Notes: generated by a model not told the origin, from the letters alone. Shown: positions 1-7,431, counted from the first letter of the stretch. The stretch: DNA of 11,502 nt from Lysobacterales bacterium (GCA_026993285.1 JALWTZ010000405.1:1-11502), one strand, 5' to 3'. Made by a program: numbers and translations.

Positions 1-74
1 CCTTCTTCTAACACGCGTTTCACCAGCAGGGCTCGACTGTGGACGGTTAATCGGGCATTTTTATGACTGTTCAT
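1..74 (-). CDS. IS481-family transposase, N-terminal fragment cut by window edge
   Basis: Reading the minus strand from the ATG at 74, the frame stays open to the left edge and gives 24 complete codons, beginning MNSHKNARLT and continuing HSRALLVKRV. This matches my memory of the N-terminus of IS481-family transposases, whose first domain is a helix-turn-helix that binds the element's ends; the DDE integrase core would lie outside the window. A GAGG Shine-Dalgarno sequence sits 7 bases before the ATG. Whether the full gene is intact cannot be told here. The assignment rests on recognising a short conserved stretch, so the family is likely but not proven. Confidence 0.82.
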   Translation of the reverse strand, partial: MNSHKNARLTVHSRALLVKRVLEE

Positions 75-138
75 TCGGGGTCCTCGAAGGTTGGTTTGGT
101 TCGCACCTCCAATTCTCCGGGTAAACCCCGAGTGAACA
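68..138. repeat. 14-bp inverted repeat at the IS end, spanning the transposase start codon
   Basis: Positions 68-81 and 125-138 are inverted copies matching at 13 of 14 bases (TGTTCATTCGGGGT against ACCCCGAGTGAACA), separated by 43 bases. The outer arm is the proposed terminal repeat of the IS. The inner arm contains the transposase ATG (74-72) and starts directly after its GAGG ribosome-binding site. RNA that enters the element from the flank could fold so that the start codon is paired. Confidence 0.8.
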
Positions 139-140
139 AC

Positions 141-977
141 CTACTGGAAAATCACAGCTAGGCCCAGTACGGAACTGATGGTGGTCATGCGTACGCCGCT
201 GTCCTTCAAACGCTGCAATCTCCGCTTCAGTCGTGCCGGGCCCTGGTCGTTATAGTCTTCCCAGGAATGATAGAGAATGACCACGGTTTCGGGCGGCAGT
301 TTTCCTAGGCATTTCCCGTTTCTGTACCAGCGTTCCAGTACTTCATCCAACTGTTCGAAATAGATCATGCGACTGCGCAGGGCCTGCTTGCCGTCCGGGG
401 TTATCCGCCACAAGCGGGTATCCGACAACCCCTGAAAGCCCAAGGCCTTCAGTGCCTGGTCGGTATGGTCATCCGCATTATTCCAGGGAGGGATAAAGAC
501 CTGCATTTCCTTGCCGAATACCTGTTTCAGCAGCTGTCTTCCCTGAAGAATACGCGCTTGCTGCACCGGCAGGGGCAGGCCGGTAAATTCGCTGCTGTCC
601 GCTGGCGGCAAGCCTGCATGGGCTGCATTCTGCTGGTGATCATAACCATGCTGCAGCAAATCCACCCATCCCTCTCCCGCAGCCTGGCCATACAATTGTG
701 CAATAGCAGCATTTCTGCGTAGCGGATGCCTCATGGCCTCCGGCCTGTACCGGGTATCGGCAGCGATGGCCGGTATCACCCCCACGCTGAGGGGAACCTG
801 TTGTTCCTTAAAAACTGCAAGCAGTTTTTTTTCCCATTCGACCTGGGACAATGCACAAATATCATCATTGCGGATAATGACCCGAACCGGCTCGTTGGCA
901 AGGCAGCCAGCAGGTATTTCCGTTGCCTGCGCGGAGAGCGCAAAGAGAAGAACAAGCAGTATCTGCACAATTTTCAT
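141..977 (-). CDS. Secreted polysaccharide deacetylase-like protein (DUF2334/NodB-type)
   Basis: This is a 278-residue protein with a Sec signal peptide (hydrophobic 5-16, likely cleavage after SAQA at 18), so it should act in the periplasm or outside. Motifs of the metal-dependent carbohydrate esterase fold appear in order: R-N-D38-D39 (motif 1 aspartates), H110-G-Y-D-H114 (the H-x3-H metal pair), F-I-P-P-W-N at 161-166, and L-Y-H237 near the end. The PPWN and HGYDH forms are typical of DUF2334-like members. The family removes acyl groups from polysaccharides; the substrate here is unknown. The ATG at 977 is chosen because it begins the signal peptide and has an AAAGGTG ribosome-binding site; longer readings lack both. 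A terminator lies just upstream and an IS481 end two bases past the stop, so the last C-terminal residues may have been altered by the insertion. Confidence 0.85.
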   Translation of the reverse strand: MKIVQILLVLLFALSAQATEIPAGCLANEPVRVIIRNDDICALSQVEWEKKLLAVFKEQQVPLSVGVIPAIAADTRYRPEAMRHPLRRNAAIAQLYGQAAGEGWVDLLQHGYDHQQNAAHAGLPPADSSEFTGLPLPVQQARILQGRQLLKQVFGKEMQVFIPPWNNADDHTDQALKALGFQGLSDTRLWRITPDGKQALRSRMIYFEQLDEVLERWYRNGKCLGKLPPETVVILYHSWEDYNDQGPARLKRRLQRLKDSGVRMTTISSVLGLAVIFQ

Positions 978-1002
978 GGGGCACCTTTCAGCTCCAGCAT
1001 AC

Positions 1003-1031
1003 AAAAAGGCCTCGCCAATGGCGAGGCCTTT
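1003..1031 (-). terminator. Rho-independent terminator after the Ig-like lipoprotein gene
   Basis: A perfect 12-bp stem (1005-1016 with 1020-1031) closes a 3-base loop and, on the minus strand, runs into a stretch of five T (1007-1003). It begins 21 bases after the lipoprotein stop codon, so it should end the pilM-to-lipoprotein transcript. The plus-strand tail is only TTTG, so it is mainly a minus-strand terminator. Confidence 0.83.
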
Positions 1032-1051
1032 GCCCAGGCTAATGCACCCTG

Positions 1052-3346
1052 TCAAGGACAGCCTGGAGGTGCAGGCGAAGCACCCAGCGCACAGATGTCA
1101 TAGCCTTCAAAGGTAACGGTTGCTTGTGGTTCTCCATTGGGACCCGTGAAGGTACAGACTGCGGTACCCGCTTCTCCATAACCATTCAGACCAGTTGAAC
1201 GCAGCTGGGTGTAGGTTTCACCATTCGCATCGGTTACACCCGGCGGAACCAGGACTTCTACACTACCCGGACCCGTGACCTCACAACCCTGGGACAGGAT
1301 CTGAATATTCTCCACACCCTGGCCACTACCATTGACCAGCGTCAGAATCACCGTTTCAGTTCGGTTGCCCACAAACTGGTTGGGATTGGCAAACAGTACC
1401 AGATCCGTGGGTGCCACAATGGTGACGCTATCACTCAAATCACCAACAAAGAAGGTGATGCTGATGTTGTCCGCACCAGGGGCGACCGAAGCTGATGCAA
1501 CCGTTGCGACCGTGCATCCATCAGAGCCTGTGGCCAAAGCCACATAACCGGAGTTGGCCACGCCATCGACGGTAATCACCGCACCACTGGTGTTGTTGAC
1601 AATAAAGCCAACAAACACACCGGCTACCGGCATGTTTTGGGCATCCGACAGACACATGGTCACATCCACGGTGGTGTTGCCGGGAATCTGGTCGGCAAAT
1701 ACACTGAACTGCAGGTTGGCAATCCCCGGCAGTACCATGGTTTCCACATCGGCTACGGTCTTGATTTCAGACTTCAAGCCTGTGGGTGCACCATTACCCT
1801 GAGCGGAAATGGCGATGACACGGCCCAACTGGTTGGAGGGATAATTCAGCGTCACGGTAGCCACGCCATTTTCATCTGTATAGGCGGAGCCTCCGATATT
1901 GGCATAGAGCGCACGACCGATAACATAGGGAATCACACCACCATCATCCACCATGGTGCCCGTGCCATTGTTCGGGTTGAAATCACGGGTGACCGTTACC
2001 TGTGAGTTGGAATCCACAGTTTGCACGATCCGCACGGATTCATGTTCGGCATTACCCGCAATCTCGTGGCCGAAGAGCATGAGTGCATCCCCCGGCTCCA
2101 CGGCATGGTCGGGACCGGAAGAGTTGTCAAGGAATGCCCCACCAAGGGATACAAAACCCTGGCCAGCTTCTTCGGGATTGCCATCTGAACCGGAATGAAC
2201 GAATAGCCCGGCTCCACTATCGGGATATCCGATGGTGGGATAATCCACCAGATTGAAGGCAATTTCCGTACCCGGCAGTACCGGGTTACCCAGCTTGTCC
2301 TGCCCCTGGGCACTGATGGTCAGGCTGTAAGACCCATCCGGATTGGTATTGGTATCCGGAGCCACGACATTGGCCGTCACTGCCTGAAGAACAGGAGAGA
2401 CAATTTGCAATGAATACAACCGCCCATCGGAAATGACGAAATCGAGTAAATCGCTGATGGGATCCTGCAGACCATTGTCCACATTGTTATCAGCATGGTC
2501 GGCACTGACTTTGAGTGTCACAACACCGGGCTCACTGCCCGAAAGCAGTACCGCTGAAGCGATGCCATTGGTTGTGGGAACAGCAATCTGTGTGCCACTT
2601 TGTGCCTGACCGCTGGCAGAGGTACCGGACAAGCGCACACCGGTGGAAGCATTGTCCACGATTTCCAGCCGAACATTGTTGAAACCAGCCGGGTCATCAA
2701 TGGGTTGGCCTGAACCATCACTCAGTTGAATCTGCAAACGCTTGGTATCCGTACCGCCACTACCCTGTACATATTGCGGTACTTGCGGCGCGGTCACGTT
2801 GATCTGTGCCGGCAAGCCGGAATTGGCCGATTCCACCACTTCCACCTGCAAAGTGCCGGTCACAGTCTGACCCGCATGATTGGAGGAATTGAGCTGAGAA
2901 TTGTCGGTCACCTGCACATATACGGTGGATACACCCGGCTTGTTCAGGGCATTGACGTAAAAGGTTACGATACCAGCGCTGACACCTGTGGTCACAGAGG
3001 CCATCAACTGGGTAAATTCATTAACATCCTCGGTATCCGGATTGTCCGGAATGGTGATGGCCGCATACTCGGTGGGTGAGATGGAAATGGCCACGTTATC
3101 GGCATCGGTCATGGGGTTGCCATTGGCATCCTTGACCCGAGCAGTCACCTCCAACAGATAGGGTGAACCCAGAAACGGATCAACCAGCTCGGTATTGACG
3201 GGCAGGGTTACCCGCGTCGCGGACATTTCTATGGTCGGTTGCGCTGCTGTGGAAAAGGTGCCATCGGTCCCCCCTCCACCACTGCCACAACCGGCCAGCA
3301 ATACAGTTGCCAGTACGAACGGGATTGCACCCAGAATCTTTTTCAT
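1052..3346 (-). CDS. Large Ig-like-domain lipoprotein encoded behind pilQ
   Basis: This is a 764-residue protein with a clear lipoprotein signal: MKK, a hydrophobic stretch, then the lipobox L-L-A-G-C with Cys20 and a Gly-rich linker. The residue after Cys20 is Gly, not Asp, which favours outer-membrane sorting. The rest is beta-rich, acidic and Gly/Thr/Val-rich, with Big-1/invasin-like features such as 'DANGNP', 'DENGVATVT' and 'DANGE'. I divide it roughly into modules at 37-171, 180-306, 312-521 (with a long insertion near 370-476), 539-646 and 647-746. Six cysteines lie in the last 200 residues. The start at 3346 is preferred over 3358 because GAGG sits 6 bases before it. It follows pilQ by 22 bases with no terminator, so co-transcription is likely. 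A surface adhesin or secretin partner is possible. I do not recognise a named family. Confidence 0.8.
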   Translation of the reverse strand: MKKILGAIPFVLATVLLAGCGSGGGGTDGTFSTAAQPTIEMSATRVTLPVNTELVDPFLGSPYLLEVTARVKDANGNPMTDADNVAISISPTEYAAITIPDNPDTEDVNEFTQLMASVTTGVSAGIVTFYVNALNKPGVSTVYVQVTDNSQLNSSNHAGQTVTGTLQVEVVESANSGLPAQINVTAPQVPQYVQGSGGTDTKRLQIQLSDGSGQPIDDPAGFNNVRLEIVDNASTGVRLSGTSASGQAQSGTQIAVPTTNGIASAVLLSGSEPGVVTLKVSADHADNNVDNGLQDPISDLLDFVISDGRLYSLQIVSPVLQAVTANVVAPDTNTNPDGSYSLTISAQGQDKLGNPVLPGTEIAFNLVDYPTIGYPDSGAGLFVHSGSDGNPEEAGQGFVSLGGAFLDNSSGPDHAVEPGDALMLFGHEIAGNAEHESVRIVQTVDSNSQVTVTRDFNPNNGTGTMVDDGGVIPYVIGRALYANIGGSAYTDENGVATVTLNYPSNQLGRVIAISAQGNGAPTGLKSEIKTVADVETMVLPGIANLQFSVFADQIPGNTTVDVTMCLSDAQNMPVAGVFVGFIVNNTSGAVITVDGVANSGYVALATGSDGCTVATVASASVAPGADNISITFFVGDLSDSVTIVAPTDLVLFANPNQFVGNRTETVILTLVNGSGQGVENIQILSQGCEVTGPGSVEVLVPPGVTDANGETYTQLRSTGLNGYGEAGTAVCTFTGPNGEPQATVTFEGYDICALGASPAPPGCP

Positions 3347-3352
3347 CTCAAG

Positions 3353-3356
3353 CCTC
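3353..3356 (-). promoter_or_regulatory. Ribosome-binding site that decides the Ig-like lipoprotein start
   Basis: GAGG on the minus strand lies 6 bases before the ATG at 3346. The alternative ATG at 3358 overlaps this site by one base and has only a poorly spaced GGAA directly before it. The shorter start also gives a textbook MKK lipoprotein signal. Confidence 0.6.
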
Positions 3357-3368
3357 ATCTTTCCATTC

Positions 3369-5591
3369 TCAATTGGTTTGCAGGTTGGTTTTCAGGATGG
3401 TCGGTGTGACAAAGATCAATAATTCCTTTTTCTCGTTGCTTTTCAATCGGTGCTTGAACAGATTACCCACACCGGGCAGATCACCCAAAACAGGCACCTT
3501 GTCCAGACCATCCAGACGGGAACTTTCATAGACCCCGCCCAACACAACGGTTTCACCGTTGTTGACCAGTACCTGTGTGGTAACACGGCGCGTATCAATA
3601 ACCGGTACCTGGGAGTTGAAAGGACCAGCAATAAAAGAGGCGATATTATCCTTCTTTACATCCAGATCGAGCACAATACGGTCATCCGGTGTAATCAACG
3701 GTGTTACATTCAGTTCCAGCGCGATTTCCTTGAAGCGAACTGAGGCTGCACCACTGGAAGTGGCTTCCAGGTAGGCCACTTCCTGTCCTTGGGAAATCCG
3801 GGCTGGTTTCTGGTTTGCAGTAATCACTCGCGGGCTGGAGATCACCTCGCCCTTCCCTTCTTCCTGCATGGCGGACAGTTCCAGATCCAGTAGATAATCT
3901 GCGGCCAACAGGGTAAAGGCAAAGGAGCCCGTGGGATTGGCTGTTGGCAGATTGACATTCAACCGTTCAGAGAGCGGCGGTGCAGCCAATGGCCCACCTC
4001 GAAGCGGATTGGCTGTCAGGCTGGGCAATCCACTGGCACCCGGGTTGTTTTCCCGGCCCAGGGCGATGGTGTTGACCAGACGATCATTGGAACTGGCGCT
4101 ACCACCGGCTGTAAGGATATTCCCGTGCCTGTCAATGGTACTGCCATTGACACCAAAGCGGGCACCCAGCTCTTTCTTGAAGTCGCTGGAGGCAATCACG
4201 ATACGTGATTCGATCATCACCTGTTCTACGGGGCGATCCAGCAACTTCACCACATCCCTCACTTTTTCAATGCGCGAGTAGATATCGGTCACCAGCATGG
4301 TATTGGTGCGCTCATCCACGGTGATGGATCCCCGCTCGGACAGGATGGATTGCTCCTTGCTGTTTTCACTGGTTTTGTTGATGATTTCAGCCAATTCCCG
4401 CGCCTTGGCATAATTGACCTGGATATAATCGGTAACCAGTGGTTCCAGTTGCTCCTTGTCCTGGCTGGCCTTGAGCATTTGCTGTTCGCGTGCGGCGATT
4501 TCCTCGGCGGGAGCCACCCAGATCACATTGCCGTTGATGCGCTTGTCCAGATTCTTGGCATCCAGAATGATATCCAGTGCCTGATCCCAGGGTACGGCGA
4601 TCAGGCGCAGGGTGATATTCCCTTCCACCGAATCACCCACCACGATATTCAGGCCGGTGAAGTCCGCCAGGGTCTGCAGCACGGTCCGTACAGACAGGTC
4701 ATGAAAATTCAGATTGACCTTGTCACCGGTGTACTCTTTTCTCTCCAGACGGGCCAGAGAGTTTTCCTCCTCCTTGGGTGCCGGTTTTTTCACCTGCAAA
4801 ACAAACTCATCGGATGTCTGATAGGCCATGTATTCAAAGGGGCGCTCAGCCTCCACGCGAATCCGGCTCATTTCCCCTTCCTGGGTGGCATCCACATACT
4901 TCACCGGTGTGGCGAAGTCCATCACATCCAACCGTTGCTGCAGAGATTCTGGCAATCGTGTATTGGCAACCAGCAGTTCTACACCTTCAGGCGTTTCGTT
5001 GACATCCACGGTGGCATTCAGATCAGTGAAGCTGAGAATAACCTTCCCTTCATTTTCCTTTCCACGTCGAAAATCAATATTGCTCACCTGAGCCGACTCT
5101 TTTTTCTCGCTCTGTTGTGCTGCCAGTACAGCGCTTTGCGTTGTACCCTGATTGCCCACATGAAGTTGAACCGTGTTTCCTTCAACTTTCACATCGTAGG
5201 GCACCTTGTCAAACAGCTCTACAACCACCCGGGTCTTGCCACCACTTTCCACGGCAATCGCTCGCCGTGTGGCTCCTGTGCCAATATCGATCTTGCGGGT
5301 TTTAAGCTTATTGCTGGTGTTATTCAGGTCCAGTGCAATGCGGGCCGGCTTGTCGGTACTGAATACTACCGGATCATCCGCCAGCGGCTCTTTCAATTGC
5401 ATGACCACCGTCACATCCCCACCCGAGCCGGTCACATACCGAATGGCTTCCAATGCATTGTCTGCCATGGCATTGCAAAAGGGCAGCAGCAAGAACGCAA
5501 ACCCGAGATATTGCCTGATTCTGTTCAACATCGTATTTGTCCCGCTTCGAGATTCCATCATTTGAAAATTGGTGTCTTGACTCATCATCAT
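3369..5591 (-). CDS. pilQ: Type IV pilus secretin PilQ
   Basis: PilQ forms the outer-membrane ring through which the pilus emerges. From the ATG at 5591 it is 740 residues. A signal peptide ends near 'CNAMA' (about residue 43). Two AMIN domains (about 45-148 and 170-268), which in this family bind peptidoglycan, are followed by an STN/N0 domain (about 287-365), an N1/secretin_N domain (about 385-455) and the C-terminal secretin domain (about 555-735). The secretin signature is visible as V-P-V-L-G-D-L-P-G-V-G-N-L-F with 'KKELLIFVTPTIL' after it. Length and order match known PilQ. Start choice is uncertain: three adjacent ATGs (5591, 5588, 5585) follow a GGGAG ribosome-binding site, while the ATG at 5531 would give a shorter, more standard signal peptide. 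The gene begins 18 bases after pilP as last of the core pilus genes. Confidence 0.97.
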   Translation of the reverse strand: MMMSQDTNFQMMESRSGTNTMLNRIRQYLGFAFLLLPFCNAMADNALEAIRYVTGSGGDVTVVMQLKEPLADDPVVFSTDKPARIALDLNNTSNKLKTRKIDIGTGATRRAIAVESGGKTRVVVELFDKVPYDVKVEGNTVQLHVGNQGTTQSAVLAAQQSEKKESAQVSNIDFRRGKENEGKVILSFTDLNATVDVNETPEGVELLVANTRLPESLQQRLDVMDFATPVKYVDATQEGEMSRIRVEAERPFEYMAYQTSDEFVLQVKKPAPKEEENSLARLERKEYTGDKVNLNFHDLSVRTVLQTLADFTGLNIVVGDSVEGNITLRLIAVPWDQALDIILDAKNLDKRINGNVIWVAPAEEIAAREQQMLKASQDKEQLEPLVTDYIQVNYAKARELAEIINKTSENSKEQSILSERGSITVDERTNTMLVTDIYSRIEKVRDVVKLLDRPVEQVMIESRIVIASSDFKKELGARFGVNGSTIDRHGNILTAGGSASSNDRLVNTIALGRENNPGASGLPSLTANPLRGGPLAAPPLSERLNVNLPTANPTGSFAFTLLAADYLLDLELSAMQEEGKGEVISSPRVITANQKPARISQGQEVAYLEATSSGAASVRFKEIALELNVTPLITPDDRIVLDLDVKKDNIASFIAGPFNSQVPVIDTRRVTTQVLVNNGETVVLGGVYESSRLDGLDKVPVLGDLPGVGNLFKHRLKSNEKKELLIFVTPTILKTNLQTN

Positions 5592-5609
5592 GCTACTCCC
5601 GTCCACCGG

Positions 5610-6161
5610 TCAGCCCTGGTCCAGCAGTATTTTTTCAACGCGTTCTTCATAGCCACCATTGCCATTGGGCACCAGCTCACGCAATACCACCCGATCTTCA
5701 CGAATTTCGATGACCTTGCCAAAATTGGTCCCCATGTAATTGCCTTCCTTGACATGATGCACCACGCCTTCCGGATCCTTGATCAAGGCCCATTGCTGAC
5801 CTTTCCGGGCAAAGGTGCCAACCATTGCCAGTGAATCCAGGGGGAAGGCTTCCAGCAGTTCGCGTCGGCGATTGAAATCCGGGCGCAAACCGGGTGAAGT
5901 CGAGTTTTCCTGCGCCGCCACTTCACTCATGGTCGGCAGGCGGAAGGGATCCCGCAGATTCTGTGCCTCGTAGATAAAAGTCTCATAAGGCTTGATCTCG
6001 GGCAGTGGCTCGATGGGAGGTGGCTTGCGATCCTTTTGCGCCTTGACCCAGGCCTTGAGATCGCCCATGTCCTGTGAACAACCGGCCAGAAGCACCACGA
6101 TCAACAGGCCTGACACACGCCAGGCTTCAGCTGTTCTTTTCCAGCTCAGGAAGCGATTCAT
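5610..6161 (-). CDS. pilP: Type IV pilus inner-membrane lipoprotein PilP
   Basis: This 183-residue protein has a lipoprotein signal with lipobox L-L-A-G-C and Cys28 as the predicted acylated residue. A flexible Pro-rich stretch follows (about 45-60: 'RKPPPIEPLPEIKP'). The conserved R-D-P-F motif at about 70-73 leads to the C-terminal beta-sandwich domain (about 100-175), containing 'VKEGNYMG' and 'FGKV'. In the family the N-terminal part binds the PilN/PilO dimer and the beta domain contacts the N0 domain of PilQ, so PilP bridges inner and outer membrane complexes. Its ATG overlaps the pilO stop in an ATGA junction, indicating translational coupling, and pilQ follows. Length is typical for PilP. 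Confidence 0.96.
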   Translation of the reverse strand: MNRFLSWKRTAEAWRVSGLLIVVLLAGCSQDMGDLKAWVKAQKDRKPPPIEPLPEIKPYETFIYEAQNLRDPFRLPTMSEVAAQENSTSPGLRPDFNRRRELLEAFPLDSLAMVGTFARKGQQWALIKDPEGVVHHVKEGNYMGTNFGKVIEIREDRVVLRELVPNGNGGYEERVEKILLDQG

Positions 6162-6790
6162 TTGCCCTTGCCCTCCTGCTGCAATGTGGTGAACTCATCT
6201 TCATCCAGATAACGGTAGGTCTTGGCCGTGCCTTCCAGCACCAGCTTGTTGGGTTCGGCCCCCTTGCCCGCCGGCTTCAGTGAAATGTCATGCATGGTCA
6301 GAATGACGACTCGAGGCAATGAAGCCACACCACTGACAAAGGCCCCGAACTGGTGATAGGTACCGACCATGCGCAAGGTAATAGGCTTTTCCGCATAGAA
6401 ATCCTTGATCACCTCCGCACCTGGTTCAAACAACTCGTTCCGGATGCCGGAAGCCAGGGCAGTCTGTGAAATATCCACCAGCAGGTCCGGCATTTCCGTC
6501 TTGCCCGGCAACTGTCTCAGCATGGACTGCAGAATCAACTGCATCTCGTCCAGTTGTTCCTTGTATGCCGGCAAGCGAGCGGCACGGGCCTGTTTCTTCA
6601 TGAATTCCTGTTTGAGAACGGTCTCCTTCTTTTCCAGCTTTTCCAGCTGCACCAACTGGTCGGAAGTCTTGAAGTAGTATCCGGCTACCAGAATAACGAC
6701 AAAGAGCAGGAATACGGCCACCAGTTTGATCGGCAGCGGCCAGCCGCCCACATTTTCAAAATCCAGTTCCTGGAGTTCGTTAAGGTTCAT
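6158..6790 (-). CDS. pilO: Type IV pilus alignment protein PilO
   Basis: This 210-residue bitopic inner-membrane protein has a short cytoplasmic N-terminus, one transmembrane segment (about 21-41), a coiled coil rich in Lys, Glu, Gln and Leu (about 43-90) and a periplasmic ferredoxin-like domain (about 95-200) with 'GTYHQFGAFVSGVASLPRVV', a stretch typical of PilO. PilO pairs with PilN through the coiled coils and supports PilP, linking the motor platform to the secretin. The ATG overlaps the pilN stop (ATGA) and the stop overlaps the pilP start (ATGA), so all three are translated as a coupled set. G-rich sequence before the ATG can serve as ribosome-binding site. Size is normal for the family. 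Confidence 0.96.
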   Translation of the reverse strand: MNLNELQELDFENVGGWPLPIKLVAVFLLFVVILVAGYYFKTSDQLVQLEKLEKKETVLKQEFMKKQARAARLPAYKEQLDEMQLILQSMLRQLPGKTEMPDLLVDISQTALASGIRNELFEPGAEVIKDFYAEKPITLRMVGTYHQFGAFVSGVASLPRVVILTMHDISLKPAGKGAEPNKLVLEGTAKTYRYLDEDEFTTLQQEGKGK

Positions 6791-7431
6791 TGCCCCGCCC
6801 CCTTCTTGCCTTGAGCCTTGCCTTTCGCTGTCGAATCCGCTACTTCCGTTTCGTTATCTTCACGATGCAAAGGCACCTTCAGGGTGAACTCGTACTTGTA
6901 GCTGGCTTCCAGGCCTAGGGTTTTTTCCTTTTCATTCTTTTTCTTCTTCACCACCTTGATGACCATCAGGTCAGGGGTATCAAACCACGGGTTGTTATCC
7001 AGCGAACGCATATAGGCCGATACCCGTGCGTTGGACTGAGCCAGTCCATCAAGCGTCAGAATCTGTCCCTGCTGCTTGATGGCCGTCAACCGGACACCTT
7101 CGGGAATGGTTCGAACCAGCGCATCAAACAGATGAACCATCTGTGAACGACTGGCCTGCAGCTCCTCAATGACCGACTTGCGCGCCAATAGCTTGGCCCG
7201 AGTATCCTCCAGCGATTTGATTTCCTTGATCTGCTGATCCAGTTTCTTGATTTCATTCTGCAGGTAGCGATTACGGGCATTTTGATAATCCATTCGCTGG
7301 TTGACCTGCCAGGTTATCAGCAAAACCACCAGCACACCGGCGACTGCACCGGCGGCCAGCATCATGAAAAATTCCTGTTTCTGCTGCCGCCGCCGTTCCT
7401 CGCGCCAGGGAAGTAGATTTATGCGAGCCAT
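6787..7431 (-). CDS. pilN: Type IV pilus alignment protein PilN
   Basis: This 214-residue inner-membrane protein begins M-A-R-I-N-L-L-P-W-R. The I-N-L-L-P tail is the known peptide that inserts into the groove of PilM, so the start at 7431 is secure. One transmembrane segment (about 22-41) is followed by a coiled coil (about 50-97), then a periplasmic alpha/beta domain (about 98-188). Two charged stretches stand out: a KKKKNEKEK loop at 162-170 and a Lys/Gly-rich tail after 190. The start codon shares one base with the pilM stop (TGATG), and AAGGAG lies 9 bases upstream. Its product pairs with PilO and connects it to cytoplasmic PilM. Confidence 0.97.
   Translation of the reverse strand: MARINLLPWREERRRQQKQEFFMMLAAGAVAGVLVVLLITWQVNQRMDYQNARNRYLQNEIKKLDQQIKEIKSLEDTRAKLLARKSVIEELQASRSQMVHLFDALVRTIPEGVRLTAIKQQGQILTLDGLAQSNARVSAYMRSLDNNPWFDTPDLMVIKVVKKKKNEKEKTLGLEASYKYEFTLKVPLHREDNETEVADSTAKGKAQGKKGAGQ

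Larger units (their letters stand above)
1..138 (-). mobile_element. Terminal part of an IS481-family insertion sequence
   Basis: The transposase start at 74 is preceded on the minus strand by about 64 bases that begin TGTTCACTCGGGG at position 138. IS481-family elements end in 5'-TGT...ACA-3', so 138 is the likely outer boundary and the element extends leftward out of the window. The opposite end and any target duplication are not visible. The boundary lies two bases past the stop codon of the neighbouring deacetylase gene, so the element is inserted directly at that gene's 3' end, with its transposase in the same direction. Confidence 0.72.

Noticed and set aside
1050..1055. Perfect TTGACA on the minus strand ahead of the deacetylase gene
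   Set aside because: The six bases 17 positions downstream are CAAAGG, inside the terminator stem, and the better TATGCT lies 47 bases away. It overlaps the lipoprotein stop codon and is probably chance.
4350..5834. A 494-codon open frame on the plus strand opposite pilQ and pilP
   Set aside because: It lies entirely antisense to two well-recognised pilus genes. Its translation is rich in His, Gln and Cys without domain order. It is best explained as a by-product of the codon use of pilQ.
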